Positions 6,671-12,185 of a stretch of DNA of 12,185 nucleotides are shown here, one piece after another. A program made the translations under genes and the position numbers. The notes below the pieces were generated by a model. It made no database searches, was not told the DNA's origin, and saw only the letters and a list, made by a program, of their open reading frames with translations. This stretch comes from Acidobacteriaceae bacterium (lineage in GTDB: Bacteria > Acidobacteriota > Terriglobia > Bryobacterales > Bryobacteraceae). The stretch is from positions 1-12,185 of the forward strand of contig JAFASD010000378.1 of NCBI GenBank assembly GCA_019244945.1, in the 5' to 3' direction. Position 1 is the first letter of the stretch. Every line of letters begins with the position of its first letter.

Positions 6671-6695
6671 GCGAATAGAGGTCCTGGTGCTTCAA

Positions 6696-6708
6696 GGTTA
6701 GCTTAACC
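6696..6708. promoter_or_regulatory. Inverted repeat in the response regulator / DUF2127 intergenic region
   Basis: GGTTA-GCT-TAACC is a perfect 5-bp inverted repeat with a 3-bp centre, 26-38 bp upstream of the response-regulator ATG. It could be an operator. It is short, so confidence is low. Confidence 0.25.
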
Positions 6709-6715
6709 GGGCAAT

Positions 6716-6733
6716 CGTTACAGCCAGGTTACG
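6716..6733. promoter_or_regulatory. Possible direct-repeat site for an OmpR-type regulator
   Basis: CGTTAC and GGTTAC occur 11 bp apart (GTTAC at 6717 and 6728). OmpR/PhoB-family regulators typically bind direct repeats with an 11-bp period, and this lies in the divergent region upstream of the response regulator itself, so autoregulation or control of the DUF2127 gene is conceivable. Two short half-sites are weak evidence. Confidence 0.25.
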
Positions 6734-6829
6734 ATGTCATGAATTCCGGTTGAATTAAGATTGCAGGCGCGCGAGCGGATCTGTTTACCTACTCACGCAA
6801 ACCACCCCAAAATATGGGAGCATCGAAGC

Positions 6830-7369
6830 ATGAGCACTACCACGGCCGATCTTCATCGCGCTCCCATTGAAGCTGTTGACCAGCGAAGCAGCGCCGTCGG
6901 CCTTCGTGCGGTCGCCAGTTTCGAAGCTCTCAAGGGCACTGTGGTGCTGGTGCTTGGCATCATTCTGCTTGCTGTGCACAAGCATGCCTGGGATCTGACA
7001 GAGAGCCTGCTGTTTCACCTGCACATCAACCTGGACCGGCGGCTGGGAAGCATGCTTATGAACGCCGCGACGAAACTATCGGATGCGCGGCTCTTGACCA
7101 TAGCCGCTGCGATCGTGACTTATTGCACGGTGCGGTTTGTCGAGGCCTGGGGATTATGGAACCGGCGCGTCTGGGCCGAATGGTTCGCCTTGCTTTCAGG
7201 CGCTATGTACTTGCCATGGGAACTCCTCAAAATCGTGGAGCGGGCGGATTGGGAGCGTATAGGCGTCCTGGCCGTGAACGTCATTATTGTTCTGTATATG
7301 CTGGAGATCCGCATCCGGGAATGCGGGAGCCTGCTGAAGTGCGAGAACCCGGTAAAGAAACCCGTTTAG
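6830..7369 (+). CDS. DUF2127 family integral membrane protein
   Basis: A 179-residue membrane protein matching the DUF2127 pattern: an N-terminal GLRAVASFEALKG segment running into the helix TVVLVLGIILLAVH, a central helix LTIAAAIVTYCTVRFVEAWG followed by LWNRRVWAEWFA, and a last segment IGVLAVNVIIVLYMLEIRIR. Around four transmembrane helices are expected. The molecular function of the family is unknown. The ATG at 6830 is preferred because GGGAG lies about 10 nt upstream and the protein then begins shortly before the conserved region; the frame stays open to a TTG at 6761. It is divergent from the response regulator and converges with the zinc-ribbon gene, with only 5 bp between the stop codons. 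Confidence 0.85.
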   Translation: MSTTTADLHRAPIEAVDQRSSAVGLRAVASFEALKGTVVLVLGIILLAVHKHAWDLTESLLFHLHINLDRRLGSMLMNAATKLSDARLLTIAAAIVTYCTVRFVEAWGLWNRRVWAEWFALLSGAMYLPWELLKIVERADWERIGVLAVNVIIVLYMLEIRIRECGSLLKCENPVKKPV

Positions 7370-7374
7370 CCGTT

Positions 7375-7623
7375 TCAGTTCATGTTCATGCCGCACATGC
7401 CACCCTGGCACATGCCCGCGCCGCAGGCACCGCTTCCGCAACCCTCATAGGCACCTGAAGTTTGTTTCGATGCGGCGGATCGCGCGGCAAAAGTCGAATA
7501 CTCGGTGGTTAGGTGATTCTCGCCACATGACGGGCATCGCACGGCGTCTGCTTCGTGGCTCCGACGCACGAGCTTCTCAAATTTCGTTCCACAATCGTCA
7601 CAGGAGTATTCGAAGATCGGCAT
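7375..7623 (-). CDS. FmdB-family zinc-ribbon protein
   Basis: An 82-residue protein whose first ~40 residues are a CxxC...CxxC zinc ribbon typical of the FmdB family: MPIFEYSCDDCG (C8, C11), a spacer TKFEKLVRRSHEADAVR, then CPSCG (C30, C33). The rest is a Gly/Cys/Met-rich tail (EGCGSGACGAGMCQGGMCG) with four more cysteines, a kind of tail common in this family and possibly metal-binding. FmdB proteins were named from a regulator of formamidase/amidase expression, but the role of most members is unknown. The gene starts 4 bp after the stop of the PP2C phosphatase gene on the same strand, so the two are almost certainly cotranscribed and probably translationally coupled; no strong ribosome binding site of its own is visible. 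Confidence 0.9.
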   Translation of the reverse strand: MPIFEYSCDDCGTKFEKLVRRSHEADAVRCPSCGENHLTTEYSTFAARSAASKQTSGAYEGCGSGACGAGMCQGGMCGMNMN

Positions 7624-7627
7624 ATCT

Positions 7628-10234
7628 TTAAATTATCAACAACGGCGTGGGCGGTACGGCCGAGACGAAGGAACATTTCATCACCAGAACAGTCATGTCG
7701 TCGTGCTGCGGTGCGTTTCCGACAAAAACATCGGCTGCGGCAAAGATCGCCTTAACAATATCTTCGGCGGTTCCGTCCGAGGTTTGCTGGGTCGCCAAAA
7801 TCATAGCGTCCTCGCCCCATTCTTCGTCAGCGGAGTTCATGGCTTCGCTTATACCGTCCGTGTAAGCAAGCAAAAGGTCACCCGGATGCAACAGGAGAGA
7901 GCCTTGCTCATAGGATGCTTCCGGGAGGAGGCCGATCACGGGTCCGCCGCAATCGAGGCGAAGGCACTCATAGCTATCGTTCGCCGATTTACGGAGCAGC
8001 ACGGGCGGGTTATGGCCTGCATTGACGTAATCGAATCTGTTCGCTGCCGGATTGAAGATTCCAAAAAAGAACGTGGCGTAACGATTGACAGCGGAAGCTT
8101 CATAAATCAGGCTGTTCAGGTTCGTCATGAGTTGCCTGAGCTCACCCGATCTCGTGCGAGTCATGGTGCGAAGGCAGGCACGCAGGCTGGCCATCAACAG
8201 CGCGGCCGAAATGCCTTTGCCTGAGACGTCCCCGATCGCCAGGCCAAGACGGCCGCCGAGATCGAAAGCGTCATAGTAATCGCCGCCGACGCCAAACACG
8301 GTGCGGCACGATCCAGCAAGATCAATACCCTGGATAACCGGTAGACGTTGCGGAAAGAGGCGTTCCTGGACCTCGCGCGCAATCTCCATCTCACGTGCGA
8401 TGTGCGCGCGCTCTACCGCCGCGGCCGCCAGGGACTTCGCCGCTTCGCTGAGCTCGAGACCGAGGCCGGTCTGTACGCCGACCGATTCGAGCAGACGCAG
8501 GTCGGAAGGCGTGTAGGGCTCTTCCGAACGCTTCGGACCAAGCGCCATCGCGCCCAACAATTGCGTGCGGCCGGGCAAGGGAAGCAGCAATTCGGGCGAT
8601 TGTGGATCAGGCGTGCGGCCGTCATTGTCGCTACCGAACACCGGCGTCGATGAGCGGCTCTGGTCGAGCATCCGTAACGGCGTGACAAGTTCCGGCCCGA
8701 TGGCGTAAGCAGGCGCGAAACTGCCGTTATTGCGCAGCAGTACCGTGAGCTGTTCGATATGCAGGGCATCCGAGATCTGATGCGAAACCGTCTGGATCAG
8801 AGCTGCGGGGTCCGAAATCGTTTGCGCGGTCTTTGCAAGCTGGCTCAGCATTACTTCGGCATCGTACGCTTCCCGGAAGAACTTGCGGTCGATCCACTGC
8901 TGGATCAGGTCGGTAGGAGACCTTTTCTTCAGGAACAGAAACCCGGCCGTCAGGAGTACCGCCCCCCAGAAGGCGGTCCTCAGCAGGTTGTGATGATGAG
9001 TGAAAAGAGGAACCGCAACAAACCATATGAGCGCCGCGATTCCGGCAATCCGAGCCACCTTTACCGTTGTACTGGCCAGCAAGTACTTGCTGCCCATACG
9101 CAACAGAATGCGCACGTCCATGGCGCGCTGGACGATCACGACGTAGGCGAGTGTTAGAGGGAAGAAGAGCATCAGGACGATCGCCAGGAAGTCGAGCCAT
9201 AGGATGTCGCCCGGATCAGCAACCCCCAACAAGGGCAGCAATCCGAAAATGACCAGAATGCTGCCCAGACCCACGATGGAGCCCGCGAGCAACACTTGAA
9301 GGCGTCGACGCGCTTCCGCGGACGAAGCGGTCCGCAGCTTATCGATCAGCAGAACCCAGTAGAGGGCGATGCAGAAAATGTCGAACCAAATGGAGGCGGG
9401 GTCCAGAAATCGCCCGATAGTATCGATCCGTGGAAGCAGAGAGTTGCGATACCAGAGGTTGTATTCGGAAATGAAAACTGCAATCAGACCTGCGCCGGTG
9501 AATCCGACCACAAGCCATTTCAGCCAGGGAAGTCGTTGATCGAGGCGTGATCGCCGAGGAAAAAGCGAACCAAACAGGAACAACGCGGCTGGTGTTAACA
9601 AATTGAAGGCGACGTGCCAGAAGAGTCGAAGGGCCAGCAAGTCCGGAACCCAGGTGCGAGTTGCTCCGGCGTTGAATATCTGTGCGTACGTCAGCAGGAC
9701 GAGGACGAACCAGGCGTTAGGATCAAACGGACGGGCGAAGGCAACCCAAACGCCCAGAGCCACGCAAAAAAACGGGATTATGATCGCGAAGAATATGATA
9801 AGAATCGCTTGCGGCACGGCAATCCGAATTGGCGGGTCGTCAACTGCGTAACCTTCGGGATAGCCTTCGAGACGAATCGTTGCAAGCTGCCTGGTTCCGT
9901 TTTGTTTGCGGACGTTAACAGTGATGGTGTCGCCGGGGTGAGCGTACCAGCGAATCCGCTGCCAGACAGCCTGCCCGGTAAAGGGAGACTCGTTAATCGC
10001 GAGGACAGTATCGCCGTCAGCAAGCCCGGCACGCACGGCCGGAGCTGCCGGATGGGAGATTAGATTCCCGTCAAGTTGAAACGGCGCTTGTACCTGATTG
10101 CGGAGATTGAAAAGGCCGATGGTCGTTGAGACTGAATTACCGATCTGGTAGGTTCCCGCGATGCCGGCGTATACAAACAGCAGTGCGTAGAGCACTCGCG
10201 GTGTAGCAGTTTTAGTAGCTGAGGTTTCGTTCAA
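7628..10234 (-). CDS. Membrane PP2C (SpoIIE/RsbU-type) phosphatase with PDZ and GAF domains
   Basis: A sensor phosphatase of 868 residues if it starts at the TTG at 10234. Order: one transmembrane segment (about 14-32), a PDZ-like domain (about 60-125, with AVRAGLADGDTVLAINE), about nine membrane segments (140-435), a GAF-like region (465-600) and a C-terminal SpoIIE/PP2C domain (630-855). Metal-binding aspartates are present: D652 (GGDYYD), D669 (IGDVSGKG), D793 (YTDGISEA) and D845/D846 (QHDDMT), so it should be active. RsbU/SpoIIE relatives dephosphorylate anti-anti-sigma factors; no such partner is in the window. No ATG is available near the N-terminus: the frame is open to a TTG at 10294, but the TTG at 10234 follows AGAAGCGGA and leaves the 14-bp palindrome outside the gene. 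The FmdB gene follows 4 bp downstream. Confidence 0.9.
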   Translation of the reverse strand: MNETSATKTATPRVLYALLFVYAGIAGTYQIGNSVSTTIGLFNLRNQVQAPFQLDGNLISHPAAPAVRAGLADGDTVLAINESPFTGQAVWQRIRWYAHPGDTITVNVRKQNGTRQLATIRLEGYPEGYAVDDPPIRIAVPQAILIIFFAIIIPFFCVALGVWVAFARPFDPNAWFVLVLLTYAQIFNAGATRTWVPDLLALRLFWHVAFNLLTPAALFLFGSLFPRRSRLDQRLPWLKWLVVGFTGAGLIAVFISEYNLWYRNSLLPRIDTIGRFLDPASIWFDIFCIALYWVLLIDKLRTASSAEARRRLQVLLAGSIVGLGSILVIFGLLPLLGVADPGDILWLDFLAIVLMLFFPLTLAYVVIVQRAMDVRILLRMGSKYLLASTTVKVARIAGIAALIWFVAVPLFTHHHNLLRTAFWGAVLLTAGFLFLKKRSPTDLIQQWIDRKFFREAYDAEVMLSQLAKTAQTISDPAALIQTVSHQISDALHIEQLTVLLRNNGSFAPAYAIGPELVTPLRMLDQSRSSTPVFGSDNDGRTPDPQSPELLLPLPGRTQLLGAMALGPKRSEEPYTPSDLRLLESVGVQTGLGLELSEAAKSLAAAAVERAHIAREMEIAREVQERLFPQRLPVIQGIDLAGSCRTVFGVGGDYYDAFDLGGRLGLAIGDVSGKGISAALLMASLRACLRTMTRTRSGELRQLMTNLNSLIYEASAVNRYATFFFGIFNPAANRFDYVNAGHNPPVLLRKSANDSYECLRLDCGGPVIGLLPEASYEQGSLLLHPGDLLLAYTDGISEAMNSADEEWGEDAMILATQQTSDGTAEDIVKAIFAAADVFVGNAPQHDDMTVLVMKCSFVSAVPPTPLLII

Positions 10235-10261
10235 TGATCGTCCGCTTCTCAGCAAACAGGT

Positions 10262-10275
10262 ATCTAATATTAGAT
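10262..10275. promoter_or_regulatory. Perfect 14-bp palindrome between the phosphatase and msrB
   Basis: ATCTAATATTAGAT is fully self-complementary and AT-rich, set in a GC-richer background in the middle of the divergent region between the PP2C gene (start 10234) and msrB (start 10329). This is where a shared operator or overlapping divergent -10 elements would be expected. If the phosphatase started at 10294 instead, the site would fall in its first codons. Confidence 0.45.
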
Positions 10276-10328
10276 CGCAGAAAGCGAGTTCCAACCAGAG
10301 ATGGCGGCCAAGGAATTACCATATAGGT

Positions 10329-10886
10329 ATGCGACGCAGAACATTCCTGACCAGCAGTTTCTCGCTCGCTGCGGGCGCCGGAATAACGCTTGCAGGCAGC
10401 TTCCAGGCTTCGGCTTCCGGCTTCTCCAAGTCCCGCAAACTGGTGAAACTTGTCGAGTTTACGGATTCAGGTCAAAGAAAGGGAATCATAGAGGTGGAGA
10501 AAGTTCAGAAATCAGACGCCGAATGGCGCGAGCAGCTTACTCCTGAGCAGTTTGAAGTCGCGCGTCATGCCGGGACGGAGCGCGCGTTCACCGGCAAGTA
10601 TTGGAACAACCATGAACACGGCATCTACCGTTGCGTTTGCTGCGGTAACGTTCTGTTTTCTTCGGACACCAAATTCGAATCCCACACTGGGTGGCCAAGC
10701 TTTTGGGAACCGATCGCCAAAGAAAATGTGGAGGACCGGGTGGACACTAGTTACGGCGCCATCCGTACAGAAGTACGATGCGCTAAGTGTGATGCTCATC
10801 TAGGCCACGTGTTCGACGATGGTCCGCGCCCGACCGGTCTTCGCTATTGCATGAACTCCGCGTCGCTCGATTTCATCAAGAGCTAG
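10329..10886 (+). CDS. msrB: Exported peptide-methionine (R)-S-oxide reductase MsrB
   Basis: A 185-residue MsrB, which reduces the R-epimer of methionine sulfoxide in proteins. The MsrB domain spans about residues 55-185: the zinc pairs C102/C105 (CVCCG) and C151/C154 (CAKC), the conserved ESHTGWPSFW and DAHLGHVFDDGP motifs, and the catalytic cysteine C174 in RYCMNSASL. No resolving cysteine is obvious at the usual upstream position (DTSYG), as in many MsrB proteins. The N-terminus MRRRTFLTSS followed by FSLAAGAGITLAG and ASAS-G looks like a Tat signal peptide (R-R-x-F-L), so the enzyme likely acts in the periplasm or is lipid-free exported, unlike cytoplasmic MsrB. The ATG at 10329 has only a modest upstream AGG. 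An esterase gene follows 49 bp downstream on the same strand. Confidence 0.94.
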   Translation: MRRRTFLTSSFSLAAGAGITLAGSFQASASGFSKSRKLVKLVEFTDSGQRKGIIEVEKVQKSDAEWREQLTPEQFEVARHAGTERAFTGKYWNNHEHGIYRCVCCGNVLFSSDTKFESHTGWPSFWEPIAKENVEDRVDTSYGAIRTEVRCAKCDAHLGHVFDDGPRPTGLRYCMNSASLDFIKS

Positions 10887-10935
10887 AAAGCCTCAGCGCT
10901 TCGCCCGATTCGGCGTTTGCACCCAAACAGAACCC

Positions 10936-11769
10936 TTGAACCATACCCTTACCGGTACCCTTCGATTTCACAAAGCGTTTCCGTCCCCATTCAGCGGCGA
11001 TGGGCGGGATGTGATCGTTTATTTGCCGCCCGGCTACAACTCCGCGGAGGAGCGCCGTTACCCGGTGCTTTATTTGCACGACGGGCAAAACCTCTTCGAT
11101 GCCGCGACCGCGTTTGCCGGAAACGAGTGGGGTCTCGATGAACTCGCCGAAGAACTCATTGAAACCGGGCAGATTGAGCCGCTAATTATCGTAGGAGTAT
11201 ACAATTCCGGTCTAAAGCGAATGGCCGAGTATACGCATATCCAGGATCGCCGCGGACGGGGAGGTCGTGCGAGAGTTTATGGAAAACTCATAGTCGAAAA
11301 TTTGAAGCCCTTCATTGATACCGAATATCGAACCCTTCCGGATGCCGCAAACAGTGGGTTAGGTGGTTCGTCGCTGGGTGGCCTCGTCACTCTCTACATC
11401 GGTCTGCATTACCCTCAAGTCTTCGGAAAGCTGATCGTCATGTCACCCTCCGTATGGTGGGCAAATCGCGCAATTCTCAGAGAAGTTCGTAAACTCCATA
11501 ACAAATCGCATCAGAAAATCTGGCTCGATATCGGTACCTGCGAAGGCCAGAATCCCGAGACCTGCGTCAAAAATGTGAAAGATTTGCGCGATGCCTTAGT
11601 AGTCAAAGGCTGGCACGATGGACACGATCTCAGGTTCGTCGAAGATCAGGGCGCCGGACATAACGAGAGGGCCTGGGGCTTCCGCATGCGGGACGCATTG
11701 ACGTTTCTCTTCCCGGCGTCCGAACTTACATCGCGTGATGGGCGTCCGGTGTTCGACGGGGCCGGGTGA
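10936..11769 (+). CDS. Alpha/beta-hydrolase, putative esterase (PF00756-like)
   Basis: A 277-residue cytoplasmic protein of the putative esterase (enterochelin/feruloyl-esterase D-like) family. Visible motifs: the strand-turn VIVYLPPGY, YPVLYLHDGQNLFD, a nucleophile elbow GLGGSSLGG with S146 at the G-x-S-x-G centre, the WW-containing MSPSVWWANR, and the catalytic histidine H242 in GAGHNERAW. No signal peptide or carbohydrate-binding module is present, so it looks like the minimal catalytic domain; the substrate is unknown. There is no ATG or GTG at the N-terminus: the TTG at 10936 is the best start and has no clear Shine-Dalgarno. It is 49 bp after msrB, so a two-gene operon is possible. Its last 44 bp overlap the convergent GT87-like gene. 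Confidence 0.88.
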   Translation: MNHTLTGTLRFHKAFPSPFSGDGRDVIVYLPPGYNSAEERRYPVLYLHDGQNLFDAATAFAGNEWGLDELAEELIETGQIEPLIIVGVYNSGLKRMAEYTHIQDRRGRGGRARVYGKLIVENLKPFIDTEYRTLPDAANSGLGGSSLGGLVTLYIGLHYPQVFGKLIVMSPSVWWANRAILREVRKLHNKSHQKIWLDIGTCEGQNPETCVKNVKDLRDALVVKGWHDGHDLRFVEDQGAGHNERAWGFRMRDALTFLFPASELTSRDGRPVFDGAG

Positions 11770-12185
11770 GCCAGCCGCTTAAGACCAGAATCAGGGCGAT
11801 CGCAATCACCGCGAGCGGTTGGTGCCGGAATAGAATCACCTGTGGCAAGGAATGAACGGTCGTGTCCGTCCCGAGCAATTTCGCGATGACAGACTGAGAA
11901 GGGAAGGCCAGCAATAGAAGGCAGATTCCCAGTCCCGCCGCCATCTTCCGTTCGCCCGCTTTCCACAATTCGACCAGGAGCGGAATGAGCAGCAGGAATA
12001 TTTGCGCATCATAGTACCGGTGGTACGCGGCCGTGGTCGTCAGAGCACAGAAGAAAGCAACATCCCTCCACTTGGAGCCATCTCGTGAGCCATTGCGGAA
12101 GCGCAGATACAGAACAAGCAGGGCCGCGGCGAAAACCCAGACTACGGCCTGGCGAAGATGATTGTTGTTGGTAAAGAGCGACGAA
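11726..12185 (-). CDS. C-terminus of a GT87/DUF2029-like membrane glycosyltransferase (cut by window edge)
   Basis: A minus-strand frame enters from the right edge and ends with TAA at 11726-11728, giving about 153 codons. It contains several hydrophobic segments: VVWVFAAALLVLYLRFR, VAFFCALTTTAAYHRYYDAQ followed by IFLLLIPLLVELW, MAAGLGICLLLLAFP, and PLAVIAIALILVLSGWL, ending in a short basic tail. The YHRYYDAQ segment after a membrane helix is typical of the GT87 (DUF2029) polyprenyl-phosphate-dependent mannosyltransferase-like family, giving the family assignment, but the catalytic N-terminal half is outside the window. The frame contains no stop to the edge, so the real start is beyond 12185. 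It overlaps the 3' end of the esterase gene by 44 bp tail to tail. Confidence 0.65.
   Translation of the reverse strand, partial: SSLFTNNNHLRQAVVWVFAAALLVLYLRFRNGSRDGSKWRDVAFFCALTTTAAYHRYYDAQIFLLLIPLLVELWKAGERKMAAGLGICLLLLAFPSQSVIAKLLGTDTTVHSLPQVILFRHQPLAVIAIALILVLSGWLTRPRRTPDAHHAM

Noticed and set aside
7703..8224. 173-codon plus-strand open frame
   Set aside because: It is antisense to the PP2C catalytic domain, which is clearly coding on the minus strand.
10301..10546. 81-codon plus-strand frame starting just before msrB
   Set aside because: It overlaps msrB in another frame and has no conserved motifs; the msrB frame is unambiguous.

Overview
The window looks like a chromosomal segment of a soil Acidobacterium (Acidobacteriia/Koribacter/Sulfotelmatobacter-like). 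This is inferred from the gene content: a secreted HAF-repeat protein, a LytTR regulator without a receiver, a PDZ-multi-TM-GAF-PP2C phosphatase, a secreted M28B (glutamate carboxypeptidase II-like) peptidase, DUF2127 and GT87-type membrane proteins. No rRNA, tRNA, CRISPR array or intact insertion sequence was seen.

Layout. (1) Positions 1-155, minus: the N-terminus of a secreted protein cut by the window edge, followed by a gene-free stretch to 522. (2) 336-3812: a region bounded by two ~100-bp direct repeats (336-435 and 3712-3812, about 90% identical). The right copy is the 3' end of the intact peptidase gene. The left copy is a detached duplicate of that 3' end, including a stop codon and the 3' flank. 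Between them lie a LytTR regulator and a TetR regulator (both minus), a secreted HAF-repeat protein (plus) and, 8 bp from the right repeat, what looks like the broken end of a tyrosine recombinase. This is the arrangement expected of an integrated and decayed genomic island at the 3' end of a protein gene, and it is the most interesting feature here. (3) 3741-6670, minus: an OmpR/PhoB-type response regulator followed 50 bp later by the M28B metallopeptidase. (4) 6830-7369, plus: a DUF2127 membrane protein divergent from the response regulator. (5) 7375-10234, minus: a PDZ/multi-TM/GAF/SpoIIE-type PP2C phosphatase followed 4 bp later by an FmdB-type zinc-ribbon protein. (6) 10329-11769, plus: an exported MsrB and a putative alpha/beta-hydrolase esterase. 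(7) 11726-12185, minus: the C-terminus of a GT87-like membrane glycosyltransferase, overlapping the esterase tail to tail.

How the genes may work together. Much of the window is regulatory: LytTR, TetR, an OmpR-type response regulator and a PP2C phosphatase, none with its partner (kinase, anti-sigma factor, efflux target) in view. The TetR gene has a near-perfect 22-bp palindrome over its predicted promoter and start codon, so autorepression is likely, and a weaker copy of that motif lies before the LytTR gene. The response regulator may be cotranscribed with the peptidase. Envelope functions (secreted peptidase, exported MsrB, HAF protein, membrane proteins) dominate the non-regulatory genes. 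No previously undescribed multi-gene system could be shown from sequence alone.
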